Source: Membranihabitans marinus (GTDB taxonomy: Bacteria; Bacteroidota; Bacteroidia; Chitinophagales; Saprospiraceae). From it: 64,000 nucleotides of DNA. This document shows positions 36,425-46,199 of the stretch, piece by piece; the stretch's first letter is position 1, and every line of letters starts with the position of its first letter. The stretch lies in assembly GCF_019802045.1 (NCBI RefSeq), contig NZ_JAHVHU010000020.1:18930-82929 (forward strand), in the 5' to 3' direction. Both the position numbers and the translations under genes were made by a program. Under the pieces are notes generated by a model. That model was not told the DNA's origin. It was given only the letters and a program-made list of their open reading frames with translations, and did not search any database.

Positions 36425-36766
36425 ATGGGAATTTCAAAAACAGAACTTTTTTCGGATCAGCACAATGAAATAGCTGCATTGGCCAAAGCTATTGGACATC
36501 CCGCGCGGGTGGCTATTTTGGAGCTTCTCAGCGAAATAGAAGGGTGTGTCTGCGGGGATTTGGTCGATGAAATTGGATTGGCTCAACCCACTATTTCTCA
36601 GCACCTGGCCGTATTAAAGCAAGCCGGACTGATCCGGGGCGCGATCAAGGGAGCGAATCGATGCTATTGTATTGATCCCATCCGGTGGGAGCAATGGCAA
36701 GGATTGATGATGGATTTCCTGGCGCAGTGCAAGACAATTGAGCACCCATGCAAGGCAGATTATTAA
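36425..36766 (+). CDS. arsR: ArsR-family metalloregulator
   Basis: Winged-helix repressor that senses arsenite. The 113-residue protein has the family helix [15 protein letters not shown], a CVC cysteine pair at 41-43 in the place of the ELCVC(D)L arsenite-binding motif, and the recognition helix [17 protein letters not shown]. Extra cysteines near the C-terminus (80, 82, 102, 109) could add metal ligands. It leads the operon with arsM and an arsC-type phosphatase; the palindrome at 36371-36388 is its likely site. Confidence 0.92.
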   Translation: MGISKTELFSDQHNEIAALAKAIGHPARVAILELLSEIEGCVCGDLVDEIGLAQPTISQHLAVLKQAGLIRGAIKGANRCYCIDPIRWEQWQGLMMDFLAQCKTIEHPCKADY

Positions 36767-36787
36767 TTTGATATAAGTGAAAATACC

Positions 36788-37621
36788 ATGAGAAATTCAG
36801 AAAATTTAAAGAATATCGTTGTTCAAAAGTATAGTGAAATTGCTACGCAAAGCAAGGAAGAGAATGAAACTTCGTGTTGTGGGGTGAATGGATGTGCTAC
36901 GGTAGATTATGCTGTATTTGCGGACGATTACAGTAAAACCAAAGGCTATAGTGCGGATGCAGATTTGGGTCTTGGGTGTGGAATCCCCACAGAATTTGCC
37001 CAGATCAAACCCGGAGATACTGTATTGGATCTGGGATCAGGTGCCGGGAATGATTGCTTTGTAGCTCGCGAACTGACCGGGGAGTCAGGAAAGGTAATCG
37101 GCGTGGATATGACCGATGTGATGATTCGGAAAGCCCGGGAGAACGCGGATAAACTGAATTTTAATAATGTCGAATTTCGGCACGGTGACATCGAAGATCT
37201 ACCGATTGGTGACGCAACGGTGGATGTGGTTATTAGTAATTGTGTATTGAACCTGGTCCCTGATAAAGTGCGTGCTTTTCATGAAATGGCTCGCGTCCTG
37301 CGACCGGGCGGACACTTTAGTGTGAGTGATGTCGTTCTGAAAGGCGATCTACCGGAAGCTTTGAGAAACGATGCCGAAATGTATGCCGGATGTGTATCAG
37401 GAGCTATTCAATTGGATGAATACCTGCAGTTGCTTCGGGAAGCTGGTTTTGATGAGGTCAAGGTTCAAAAAGAAAAAGCGGTTAATCTGCCTGATGAAAT
37501 ACTGGACAAGTATCTGGACAGTGGTGACAAAACCGCTTATCGGGCGGGGACATCGGGTGTGTTTTCTGTAACGGTCTATGGTCAGATACCAGCTTGTGTG
37601 CCCGGTGGAGGGTGTTGTTGA
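36788..37621 (+). CDS. arsM: Arsenite S-adenosylmethionine methyltransferase
   Basis: Methylates As(III) to methylated and volatile species. The 277-residue class I methyltransferase has the SAM motif VLDLGSGAGNDC (about 79-90) and GVDMTD (105-110). The three conserved arsenic-binding cysteines fit Cys64 (GLGCGIP), Cys152 (SNCVLNL) and Cys202 (AGCVSGA). Further cysteines occur at 30, 31 and 36 and in the C-terminal GGGCC tail. It starts 21 bp after arsR. Confidence 0.94.
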   Translation: MRNSENLKNIVVQKYSEIATQSKEENETSCCGVNGCATVDYAVFADDYSKTKGYSADADLGLGCGIPTEFAQIKPGDTVLDLGSGAGNDCFVARELTGESGKVIGVDMTDVMIRKARENADKLNFNNVEFRHGDIEDLPIGDATVDVVISNCVLNLVPDKVRAFHEMARVLRPGGHFSVSDVVLKGDLPEALRNDAEMYAGCVSGAIQLDEYLQLLREAGFDEVKVQKEKAVNLPDEILDKYLDSGDKTAYRAGTSGVFSVTVYGQIPACVPGGGCC

Positions 37622-37644
37622 TGTGTCTGGTGGAATAACTTTAA

Positions 37645-38274
37645 ATGCATTTACTAATGTTTGCAGAAATCATAGAAAGCATTCGTGGTTTGGACGAGAC
37701 ACAAATTGCTGCTTCCAGAAAAGCGGAGCTTAAACCATTGATCGACCACATCCGCGAAAAGACGTTGGCGAATCAGTCGATCCGGATAAATTTTATATGT
37801 ACGCACAACTCCAGACGAAGCCATTTGGCGCAGGTTTGGATGCAAACCCTGGCTCATTATTACAATCTGACAAATATACAGTGCTATTCCGGCGGAACGG
37901 AAGCTACGGCGGTATTTCCACAGGTCATCCAAACGTTAAAAGATACCGGGTTTCAGATTAAAGTATTGGGAGGAACTCATAATCCGTTGTATGGGATTAA
38001 ATATGCTGATCATGAGATGCCAGTACTGGCATTTTCCAAAGAGTATCACCACTTCTACAATCCAGAGACGCGTTTCCTTGCAGTGATGACTTGTGCTCAG
38101 GCTAATGAAGAATGTCCGATGGTCATGGGGGCCGATGATCTTTTCTCAATCCCGTATGATGATCCCAAAGTATTTGATGGAGGTTCCCTTCAGATCGAAA
38201 AGTATAGGGAGCGGTCTACCCAGATCGCCCGGGAAATGGATTACGTTATCCGACGGGTTGCCCATCGAGTATAG
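37645..38274 (+). CDS. Low-molecular-weight phosphatase-like arsenate reductase
   Basis: Likely thioredoxin-type arsenate reductase or related protein-tyrosine phosphatase. The P-loop is CTHNSRRS with the nucleophile Cys52 and Arg58, and the usual Asp appears late as DDPKVFDGG (general acid loop). At 209 residues it is longer than ArsC (about 135) because of an N-terminal helix pair and inserts. Third gene of the ars operon, 23 bp after arsM, which supports an arsenic role. ATG 37657 is an alternative start. Confidence 0.82.
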   Translation: MHLLMFAEIIESIRGLDETQIAASRKAELKPLIDHIREKTLANQSIRINFICTHNSRRSHLAQVWMQTLAHYYNLTNIQCYSGGTEATAVFPQVIQTLKDTGFQIKVLGGTHNPLYGIKYADHEMPVLAFSKEYHHFYNPETRFLAVMTCAQANEECPMVMGADDLFSIPYDDPKVFDGGSLQIEKYRERSTQIAREMDYVIRRVAHRV

Positions 38275-38415
38275 ATCAATCGAATTTCTTATTCAGGGAT
38301 GGAACATAGCGACACAGCATATGCTATGATTTGTGGCGGGGGCCTAATTTTGTTGGCATTTACTCGAAATTGATGTATTTTGACGCGGAGCTTTGGTTTA
38401 GCAAAATTTACATTC

Positions 38416-39003
38416 ATGGCAAAAACCGTCGAAGCATATATCGAATCGAATAAGCAATGGGCAGATGCGCTGATCCAATTGCGAAAAATGTGTCTGAATT
38501 CTGGTATGAATGAAGCCATTAAATGGGGTGCTCCAATTTATACTTGGCAGGGAAAAAATATAGTCGGTGTTATGGCATTTAAATCCTATGTCGGTCTGTG
38601 GTTTCATCAGGGTGTCTTTCTAAAGGATCCGTACCATATGCTGCAACAGTCCAGTGAATCGACCAAAGGCCTGCGTAAAATGATGTTTTACTCACTGCAG
38701 GAATTTGAGGAAAAGAAGATGCATATTCCATCTTATATTAATGAGGCGGTTCAAAATCAAAAAGCAGGTAAGGAAATTCCGGTAAAACGATCCGGGAAAT
38801 TGGAAGTACCGATTGAGCTTCAGCACGCCTTGGACAATAATGAGTTATTAAAAAGCTCATTCTTTCGCTTCACTCCAGGGAAACAACGGGAGTTTGCTGA
38901 ATACATCCGGTCTGCCAAACAAAATAAAACCAAAGAGCGTCGGATCACGAAAATATCTGGTTTGATCCTATCGGGAAAGGGGTTGAACGATCAGTACAAA
39001 TAA
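38416..39003 (+). CDS. YdeI/OmpD-associated family protein with DUF1801 domain
   Basis: 195-residue cytoplasmic protein. The N-terminal 110 residues follow the DUF1801 pattern (NEAIKWGAPIYTWQGKNIVG, GLWFHQGVFL); the C-terminal part shows the YdeI-type helical region with FFRFTPGKQREFAEYI. The start at 38416 is preferred to 38380, because the conserved domain begins here and the longer form adds only non-conserved residues. Biochemical role unknown. Confidence 0.82.
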   Translation: MAKTVEAYIESNKQWADALIQLRKMCLNSGMNEAIKWGAPIYTWQGKNIVGVMAFKSYVGLWFHQGVFLKDPYHMLQQSSESTKGLRKMMFYSLQEFEEKKMHIPSYINEAVQNQKAGKEIPVKRSGKLEVPIELQHALDNNELLKSSFFRFTPGKQREFAEYIRSAKQNKTKERRITKISGLILSGKGLNDQYK

Positions 39004-39246
39004 AATCATGGTATACTTTGGTGACCCGGAGAATACCTACACCCGGGTAGCCCATGTTGGAAAACCAAATCACGTTTTCAGAAGCTTTGTCGACGGTAGT
39101 TACAGCCATTAATCATTAGGGTGAGCATTCAAAGTTGATTTCATGCTAATCAATTATGGATTGTGAAAAAATTAATGTAGTTTTCTCTTCTTTAACACTT
39201 CTATAAATAAATGGCCTCTTATTGGGGGAGGGTACAAAATCAAGTT

Positions 39247-41994
39247 ATGAGAATAATTTATTCCATTTTACTGATTTTTGCTGTCGGTCTGGGGTATTAC
39301 TTCTGGACTGGTCAGGATAATCCCGTTGATTACAGTACACAGGTAAAACCGATCATCAACAAACACTGCATCAGTTGTCATGGAGGGGTAAAGAAAAATG
39401 GTGGCTTTAGTTTGTTGTTTCAAGAAGAAGCTATGGCCGACACCAAATCAGGCCATCCGGCAATTGTTCCGGGTGATCCGGAGAACAGCCCAATGATTCA
39501 GCGCTTAAAAGAAACGGATCCGGAGCTGCGTATGCCTTACCAAAAACCACCTTTGACGAAGCAGGAAATCCGAATTCTGGAGGATTGGATACGTCAGGGC
39601 GCTCAATGGGGTGAACATTGGGCTTATATTCCTCCGATAGAACCTTCTGTGCCCGATGAAATCGCTGAAGCCCGAGCAGGATCTGCCAGCTCAGACTTTT
39701 TCGTTAATGAAATCGATCGGTTTATCTACCGCGATATGGAGTCCGTTGGATTAAAGCCGAGCCCTCGAGCGGATACGGGGCGACTTGTTCGTCGATTGTA
39801 CCTGGATTTGATCGGGTTACCCCCGACGACCGAGGTTGTGGATCAGATCAAAAATGGAAGCTTGAGTTATGAAAAAGTGATTGACCAGCTGTTGGATGAT
39901 CCAAATTTTGGTGAAAAATGGGCGAGTTGGTGGCTTGATCTGGCACGCTATGCAGATACCAAAGGTTATGAAAAAGATCAGTCCAGAGCAATGTGGCGGT
40001 TTCGGGATTACGTCATTCAGTCTTTTAATCAAGACAAACCATTTGATGAATTCACCATAGAGCAACTGGCTGGGGATTTAATGGATAATCCGACACGAGA
40101 ACAGTTGATTGCGACCGCTTTTCATCGGAATACGATGAGTAATGATGAAGGGGGTACCGACGACGAAGAATATCGGATTGCTTCGGTGATCGACCGGGTT
40201 AACACGACCTTTGAGGTGTGGCAAAGCACCACTTATGCTTGTGTCCAATGTCATGCGCATACCTATGACCCCTTCAAGCATGAAGAATACTATGAAGTTA
40301 TGGCATTCTTCAACAACAGTCGGGATGAAGACACTGCGGACAATGAACCTTTGTTGCGAATTTATCCCGATACGATAGCGGCATCCATAGAAGAATTAAA
40401 ACATTGGATGATACAGAATACCAATTCACCGTCCCGTGTCGAAGATGAAATGCAATTTATACGGACTTTAGAGCCGAAAATCCATACACATCTTTGTACA
40501 GATTTTGTGAATGGAGAACTCAGCGATACCAAGTACCTGGCTTTGAGACACAAGGGGCATTGTGCTCTGAATAATACGTACCTGAATAATGCGGAAACCA
40601 TGGTTATATCCTATTCCTGCTGGAAAGAAGGAGGGCGGATGACCATCCGGGAATCGAACCAGGAAGGGAAGGTAATTACTTCTTTTCCTTTGAAAAAAAC
40701 GAATGGAAATGCGATAGAATTTATACCCATTGCACCAATGCAAGATTCGGTTGATCTGTTTATAGAGTTTACCAATCCATTGCTGGATGCACAGGAAAAT
40801 TCCTTCCGGGTGTATTGGTTCGCATTTCGGCCGGGGTTGCCTGGACAATCACAGCCCGAATTTGATAAGATGAACCGGAAATACCGCGAGATTATTCAGT
40901 CCAAGCCCGAGGGCGTTTCTGTAATGGTTGAAAATCCGCCATACATGCACCGCGTGACTCAGGTTTTTGAAAAAGGAAACTGGATGGTACTCGGGGATAC
41001 GGTTCTCCCCGATGTCCCCGAGGTCCTAAATCCATTCCCGGAAAATGCTCCGCGTAATCGACTTGGATTGGCACAGTGGCTCGTTGATGAACGCAATCCA
41101 CTGACCGCCCGAACCGTGGTAAACCGGATCTGGCAACAAATTTTTGGACAGGGTCTAGTGACCACCGTGGAGGATTTAGGATCGCAGTCTGAACCTTCTG
41201 TACATTCAGAATTGCTGGATTGGCTTGCGGTGCGATTAATGAAAACACACGACTGGCACCTCAAACCACTCATACGTGATATCGTTCGCTCAGGCACCTA
41301 TAGACAATCCTCCATAATTTCGGAACGGAAACGCGAAACAGACCCACAAAATCTGTACTATTCCAGAGGTCCCCGGTTTCGGCTGTCTGCAGAGCAGATA
41401 AGAGACCAAGCCTTAGCTGTCAGTGGGTTACTCAGTGACAAACAATATGGGCCGAGTGTGATGCCTCCTCAGCCCGATGGGATTTGGCAAACGGTGTACA
41501 GCGGTGAGAGCTGGCGAACCAGTCCGGGTGAAGATCGCTATCGTCGCGGAATTTATACCTTTATTAAACGGACAAGTCCCTACCCCTCTTTTGTAAGTTT
41601 TGATGCCGGTAGCCGGGAAATCTGCATTACTGAACGTACACGGACCAACACGCCGCTTCAGGCTTTGGTCACGCTCAATGATCCGGTCTACACCGAAGCT
41701 GCTATTGCCTGGGCAAGCCGGTTAATTCATGAAAGGGCATCCCTAGAAGCAATACTGGCCCAGGCGTATTATGAAGCCACTTTTCGGGAAATTTCTTTGG
41801 GTAAAAAAGAAGCATTGGTGAAACTATATGATGAGTCTCTCGCTCATTTCGAAGGGAACCACACGGGTGTGAAGGAATATTTAAAAATTGGACCGGATGG
41901 GATAACTGGTGTAAACAACCATATAGAATTGGCTGCTCTTTCGGTGGTCTGTTCAGCGATTATGAACCTGGATGAATTTTTGACCAAGACGTAA
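39247..41994 (+). CDS. PSCyt1-PSCyt2-PSD1 (DUF1549/DUF1553) cytochrome protein
   Basis: Large periplasmic protein of the type abundant in Planctomycetes. A membrane anchor (about 3-20) is followed by a cytochrome-like domain with CISCH (Cys41, Cys44, His45), the PSCyt2/DUF1549 domain (from about 135, FFVNEIDRFIY and RRLYLDLIGLPP), and the C-terminal PSD1/DUF1553 domain (LAQWLVDERNPLTARTVVNR; TNTPLQALVTLNDP). A second CVQCH haem motif lies near residue 330. ATG 39247 starts right at the anchor; 39211 is a longer alternative. First of three genes, followed by a DUF1501 protein and a DUF2231-PSCyt1-LRR protein. The reaction is undefined; sulfatase-like or haem-linked surface roles have been proposed for this class. 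Confidence 0.9.
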   Translation: MRIIYSILLIFAVGLGYYFWTGQDNPVDYSTQVKPIINKHCISCHGGVKKNGGFSLLFQEEAMADTKSGHPAIVPGDPENSPMIQRLKETDPELRMPYQKPPLTKQEIRILEDWIRQGAQWGEHWAYIPPIEPSVPDEIAEARAGSASSDFFVNEIDRFIYRDMESVGLKPSPRADTGRLVRRLYLDLIGLPPTTEVVDQIKNGSLSYEKVIDQLLDDPNFGEKWASWWLDLARYADTKGYEKDQSRAMWRFRDYVIQSFNQDKPFDEFTIEQLAGDLMDNPTREQLIATAFHRNTMSNDEGGTDDEEYRIASVIDRVNTTFEVWQSTTYACVQCHAHTYDPFKHEEYYEVMAFFNNSRDEDTADNEPLLRIYPDTIAASIEELKHWMIQNTNSPSRVEDEMQFIRTLEPKIHTHLCTDFVNGELSDTKYLALRHKGHCALNNTYLNNAETMVISYSCWKEGGRMTIRESNQEGKVITSFPLKKTNGNAIEFIPIAPMQDSVDLFIEFTNPLLDAQENSFRVYWFAFRPGLPGQSQPEFDKMNRKYREIIQSKPEGVSVMVENPPYMHRVTQVFEKGNWMVLGDTVLPDVPEVLNPFPENAPRNRLGLAQWLVDERNPLTARTVVNRIWQQIFGQGLVTTVEDLGSQSEPSVHSELLDWLAVRLMKTHDWHLKPLIRDIVRSGTYRQSSIISERKRETDPQNLYYSRGPRFRLSAEQIRDQALAVSGLLSDKQYGPSVMPPQPDGIWQTVYSGESWRTSPGEDRYRRGIYTFIKRTSPYPSFVSFDAGSREICITERTRTNTPLQALVTLNDPVYTEAAIAWASRLIHERASLEAILAQAYYEATFREISLGKKEALVKLYDESLAHFEGNHTGVKEYLKIGPDGITGVNNHIELAALSVVCSAIMNLDEFLTKT

Positions 41995-42037
41995 GCCAGC
42001 GTTTAGCTATTTCAAAGGAACGTGTTCCCTTGGGCCA

Positions 42038-43549
42038 GTGAGAAAGAATAAAATTATGATATCAAAATTAGTTAAAGAATTTCAGAAACGAGAAGTAGAA
42101 AGTACGACCCGTCGTCACTTTATCCGGGATTGTGTTTCCGGTATGGGAACAGCTGCTTTCGGAGCGATGATGTTGTCTTCCTGTGGAAGTTCATCCTCGG
42201 GTTCACCACAGCTCAGTGCCCGGGATCTTAATCCATTAGCCCCTCAGTCACCCCATTTTGCACCGAAGGCCAAAAGAGTGATCTATCTTCATATGGCTGG
42301 CGCGCCGTCCCAGCTTGAATTGTTTGATTATAAACCTGAGTTACAGAAATTGCACAATCAACCGTGTCCCGAGTCCTTTTTGGAAGGAAAGAAGTTTGCG
42401 TTTATTCGGGGTGTACCCAATATGCTTGGACCGCAAGCTAATTTTAAACAACGCGGAGAGTCCGGCGCTTGGGTATCGGACAACCTGCCTCATTTTGCGG
42501 GTTTAGCGGATGAGGTCAGCTTTCTGAAAGCAGTCCACACCGAGCAATTTAATCACGGTCCGGCACAATTGTTTATGCACACCGGGAATGCCCGGTTGGG
42601 GCGCCCCAGTGTAGGGTCCTGGGTGACCTATGGATTGGGATCGGAGAATAATAATTTGCCGGGATTTGTTGTCCTCACCTCCGGTGGGAAGACACCGGAT
42701 GCTGGTAAAAGTGTGTGGGGAAGCGGTTTTTTGCCATCCGTATATCAAGGGGTTCAATGCCGTTCAAAGGGTGATCCTGTCCTATATATCCAGGACCCGA
42801 AAGGCATGGATCGATCACTCAAAGCGAACGTAATCGAGGCGATTAACGATGTGAATCAACAAGAATTTATGGAATATGGCGATCCGGAAATACTAGCCAG
42901 AATCAATCAATATGAAATGGCTTATCGGATGCAAATTGAAGTGCCGGAGGTGATGAACATCGATGATGAACCTAAGTACATCCATGAATTGTATGGAACG
43001 GAACCTGGCCGGGAAAGCTTCGCCAACAACTGCCTGCTGGCTCGGAAGCTGGTGGAGAAAGGCGTTCGGTTTGTACAGCTCTATGACTGGGGATGGGATT
43101 CTCATGGCACAGGTCAAAGCACAGCCATCGATTATGGATTTAGGAACAAATGCCGGGAAATGGATCGCCCCATGTCTGCCTTGTTGCTTGACCTCAAACA
43201 GCGTGGTTTGTTGGAAGAAACCCTGGTGGTCTGGGGGGGAGAGTTTGGACGGACTCCCATGCAGGAGAACCGGGAAGGAAAAAAAATGGCATTTCTGGGA
43301 CGCGATCACCATACGGAGGCATTTACCATGTGGATGGCTGGTGGAGGAATTGCGAAGGGCGTGTCGCATGGGCAGACCGATGAAGTAGGCTATGCCGGCG
43401 TGGAGGGAAGAACTTCAGTGCATGATATTCATGCTACGATTTTGCACGTACTTGGTTACGATCATGAACGGTTTACCTACAATTTTCAAGGACGTCCTTT
43501 CCGATTGACCGACGTCGGCGGAAACGTGATTAAAAAAATATTGGCGTAA
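42038..43549 (+). CDS. DUF1501 protein with Tat-like signal
   Basis: 503-residue protein of the alkaline-phosphatase-like DUF1501 family, which regularly pairs with PSD1 proteins. The N-terminus has TTRRHFIRDC followed by a hydrophobic stretch and SSCG, giving a twin-arginine-type lipoprotein signal. The core shows YLHMAGAPSQLELFDYKP, FNHGPAQLFMHTG, DWGWDSHG and WGGEFGRTPM, where metal ligands of the fold would lie. ATG 42056 is an alternative start. It starts 43 bp after the PSD1 gene. Confidence 0.9.
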   Translation: MRKNKIMISKLVKEFQKREVESTTRRHFIRDCVSGMGTAAFGAMMLSSCGSSSSGSPQLSARDLNPLAPQSPHFAPKAKRVIYLHMAGAPSQLELFDYKPELQKLHNQPCPESFLEGKKFAFIRGVPNMLGPQANFKQRGESGAWVSDNLPHFAGLADEVSFLKAVHTEQFNHGPAQLFMHTGNARLGRPSVGSWVTYGLGSENNNLPGFVVLTSGGKTPDAGKSVWGSGFLPSVYQGVQCRSKGDPVLYIQDPKGMDRSLKANVIEAINDVNQQEFMEYGDPEILARINQYEMAYRMQIEVPEVMNIDDEPKYIHELYGTEPGRESFANNCLLARKLVEKGVRFVQLYDWGWDSHGTGQSTAIDYGFRNKCREMDRPMSALLLDLKQRGLLEETLVVWGGEFGRTPMQENREGKKMAFLGRDHHTEAFTMWMAGGGIAKGVSHGQTDEVGYAGVEGRTSVHDIHATILHVLGYDHERFTYNFQGRPFRLTDVGGNVIKKILA

Positions 43550-43584
43550 ATTGAGTCTACATTATCCACATTCAAAATATCCGG

Positions 43585-45009
43585 ATGTTTGACCTTGAAT
43601 TATTTGTGGGACGTTTCCATCCTTTGATGGTCCACTTGCCCATTGGTTTTGTGGTAATGGCCGTCTTGTTTAAAGCACTCGATATTCGGTCCAGCACTCG
43701 GACTTATCGGCCAGCGTTGAAAGTATCACTGCTTTTGTCCGCTATCGTCGGTATAGTGACCTGCCTGACGGGTCTGTTACTCGCCCGGTCGGGCACTTAT
43801 CCTGCGGATCAGCTTTTTTGGCATAAATGGACTGGAATTAGTCTGGCTGTGCTCACTGTGTTTTGGTATTTAGTGGAGTTTCGATGGAGCGTCCGCCCAA
43901 CTGTCTCTTATAGTTTCACAGCTTTGACATTGGTGTTGTTGATCTTAACCGGGCACCGTGGTGGGGTACTTACGCATGGGGCTTCTTATCTGTGGGAAGG
44001 CCTGCCTGTGACCTGGCAACAATTTTTTGGACATGACCCCTATGAAGCGGAAAAACTCGAATTTGAAATTTCTAACCTGGATAGTGCCTTGGTGTACGAA
44101 GACATCGTGGTCCCCATCCTGGAAGCGCGGTGCTATAGCTGCCACAGCGATCGGAAACAAAAATCAGAGCTCCGGCTGGATAGCCCCGAGATGATTCAAA
44201 AAGGCGGTGCGTCGGGGGATCCATTGATCAGATCAGACCTGGACAAAAGTAAACTGTATCATGTATTGACCCTGCCACTGAACGAAGACGAACATATGCC
44301 GCCGAAAGGAAAAGCACAACTTTCAAAATATGAGGTGAAAGTCATTGAAGCGTGGATAGCTCAGGGTGGGGAAGTTGAAAAAATGGTCATGCATTATCCC
44401 GACCGCAGTGCGCTGGAGGAATGGTATGATGATCTGATGGCCGATCAAAAGTTGTTTTCTAATGAGCTGATCCCTTCACAACCTGTATCCCAGCCAGACC
44501 CAACCCTGATTGAGAATCTAAGATCGCAGGGTGTTTTGGTTCAATCTGTAGGAAAGAGTAGTCATTATCTGGAGGTGTCATTTATGAATGTGCCAAATTT
44601 AGAGCCTGAGCTCATCAAAGAGGCTGCAAAGATTAAGGAGCAGGTCATATGGTTGGATGTATCGGGGAAAAATCTGAGCGATCAACACCTTAATGAATTG
44701 ATTAATTTCACTCGGACTACAGACTTAAATTTATCCCGAAGTAAACTTCCTGGTAATAGTTTGAAAAAACTGTCCCAATTGAAAAATATTCAGATTCTGA
44801 ATCTGACCGGCGCTGAATTATATGGTTCCGCATTGGAAGATCTTCGGGGTTGGCCGGAGCTCAGAAAGGTTTTTATTTATCTTACCGGGATACCATCAGA
44901 GTCCGTTGAGCGCTTTTTAGAGACCAATCCCGGCATAATGATTGACACCGGAGGGTATCGCTTACCATCTGTGCCCAGGGATACGATGGTCTTCCGTTTT
45001 AAAGGATGA
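43585..45009 (+). CDS. DUF2231 membrane protein with PSCyt1 haem domain and LRR-like tail
   Basis: 474-residue three-part protein. Residues 1-125 are a four-helix DUF2231-like membrane domain (GRFHPLMVHLPIGFVVM). Residues about 165-270 form a cytochrome domain with CYSCH (Cys183, Cys186, His187). The region about 310-450 contains leucine-rich-repeat-like segments such as LDVSGKNLSDQHLNELI and ILNLTGAELYG. This could join a membrane redox unit to a protein-contact surface. It is the third gene of the PSD1 operon, 35 bp after the DUF1501 gene. Confidence 0.83.
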   Translation: MFDLELFVGRFHPLMVHLPIGFVVMAVLFKALDIRSSTRTYRPALKVSLLLSAIVGIVTCLTGLLLARSGTYPADQLFWHKWTGISLAVLTVFWYLVEFRWSVRPTVSYSFTALTLVLLILTGHRGGVLTHGASYLWEGLPVTWQQFFGHDPYEAEKLEFEISNLDSALVYEDIVVPILEARCYSCHSDRKQKSELRLDSPEMIQKGGASGDPLIRSDLDKSKLYHVLTLPLNEDEHMPPKGKAQLSKYEVKVIEAWIAQGGEVEKMVMHYPDRSALEEWYDDLMADQKLFSNELIPSQPVSQPDPTLIENLRSQGVLVQSVGKSSHYLEVSFMNVPNLEPELIKEAAKIKEQVIWLDVSGKNLSDQHLNELINFTRTTDLNLSRSKLPGNSLKKLSQLKNIQILNLTGAELYGSALEDLRGWPELRKVFIYLTGIPSESVERFLETNPGIMIDTGGYRLPSVPRDTMVFRFKG

Positions 45010-45292
45010 TCGGTCGTCCGTACGCAAAACGGCTTGAACGTACTAGTACTTTGCTCCGGAAATTTTTATGAACGGAGGTGCTTATAATGCATATCGCGTT
45101 GGTATATCTGCAATGTCAACCATTAGTCAGGTACTATGCACCACAACCACTTGTGCCAAGGTACAGTGTGCCAAAAATTCCCTTCTGTTTTTCTACAGAA
45201 ATTGTCTTGAATCTATGTTTTCCTGACATCTCGCGAACAATACAAGATTTTTCTTTGTTTAATATTGTGTTGTTTTAATTAAAAAATGAATT
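45010..45292. other. Intergenic region upstream of the YceI-like gene
   Basis: 283 bp between two genes on the plus strand. No repeat, terminator with T-run, or complete promoter was found. A 66-codon open frame inside it has no recognisable product and is not called. Confidence 0.3.
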
Positions 45293-45862
45293 ATGAAAAA
45301 TATAAGAATATTAGCTTTATTAAGCGCTTTATTATTGTTTGCACTTACTTCTCAACCTGGCTATGCGCAGAGCCATCGTGGAACTCAAATGTCCTACAAA
45401 GTTGATTTTGGACCTGTATACCCCATTGAGGGGCAGAGCATACAACTCAAAGGGGAATTGGGTTTGAATGATACGACAGGTGTTGTCGAGCAACTTAATT
45501 TTGAAGTACCTCTCATTTCTTTTCAGGGAACCAATGGTGGTTATCTGGCGTGGGTAGCTAATAGTTGGAACAACCCGGATATGAGATTTGAAAGCAATTC
45601 GATCAAGAAAAAGGATGATCATTGGATTGCGAAGGGGACTTTGGAGTTTCGTCGCAGGCATAATTCCGTGGAGATAGAATTTTATCGAAAAAATATTGGC
45701 CATGAAATTTTAGTGGAAGGCCACTTCCAGTTGCGACCCCGGGATTTCTTTTTTTCCAGTCCTCCGCTTGATCTGGTTCCGTCTTCCATCCCGATCAAAT
45801 TTACGATGTTGTACGATCAGCCCGAAGACACTGAGAAGAAGGAGGAAGTTAGTATGAAATAG
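45293..45862 (+). CDS. YceI-like exported protein
   Basis: 189-residue protein with a signal peptide ending near GYAQ. The core has the lipocalin-like pattern of YceI proteins, including EQLNFEVPLISFQG, a WNNPDMRFES segment and WIAKGTLEFRRR. YceI proteins bind isoprenoid-type lipids in the periplasm; the ligand here is unknown. The last 14 bp overlap a GIY-YIG remnant on the other strand. Confidence 0.7.
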   Translation: MKNIRILALLSALLLFALTSQPGYAQSHRGTQMSYKVDFGPVYPIEGQSIQLKGELGLNDTTGVVEQLNFEVPLISFQGTNGGYLAWVANSWNNPDMRFESNSIKKKDDHWIAKGTLEFRRRHNSVEIEFYRKNIGHEILVEGHFQLRPRDFFFSSPPLDLVPSSIPIKFTMLYDQPEDTEKKEEVSMK

Positions 45863-46049
45863 GATCGGCGCCCAAATTCTCACAAATTGTGCGGTTTGCG
45901 TTCCCGAGGTGGAATTCGAAGGGAGTGCAATGTTTGGTTGAATAACTGTAGCCCTTATTGTGTTCCTGAAAACGTCGCTCCAGGTTATTAGTCATGCCCA
46001 CATAGATGAATGGTGAGACTTTACTCTTAATGGCATATATATAAATCAT
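45849..46049 (-). pseudogene. Truncated GIY-YIG endonuclease-like gene
   Basis: The minus strand encodes 66 residues. The first 45 match the GIY-YIG fold (MIYIYAIKSK, PFIYVGMTNNLERRFQEHNKG, TKHCTPFEF). After that the usual catalytic Glu helix (REKYLK-like) is absent from this frame; a shifted frame contains PPRERK, suggestive of a frameshift in that helix. The gene runs into the end of the YceI-like gene and ends 12 bp before tRNA-Leu(CAG) on the same strand. Probably inactive, although small URI-type proteins can be short. Confidence 0.6.
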
Positions 46050-46061
46050 AATCCAGAAAAG

Positions 46062-46145
46062 TGCCGCAGGGGGGAGTCGAACCCCCACATCCTCACGGAC
46101 ACACGCCCCTGAAACGTGCGCGTCTACCAGTTCCGCCACTGCGGC
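46062..46145 (-). tRNA. tRNA-Leu (anticodon CAG)
   Basis: 84-nt class II tRNA without encoded CCA. Acceptor arms GCCGCAG/CTGCGGC pair fully. The anticodon loop TTCAGGG sits in a CACG/CGTG stem, giving CAG, with a long variable arm and the TPsiC loop GGTTCGA. It lies 54 nt downstream of a second tRNA-Leu on the same strand. Confidence 0.95.
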
Positions 46146-46199
46146 ATGCCTTTTGAATAAAAACAAAGAGGCTCTCCCTGTGAAGAACCTCTTGCTTAG

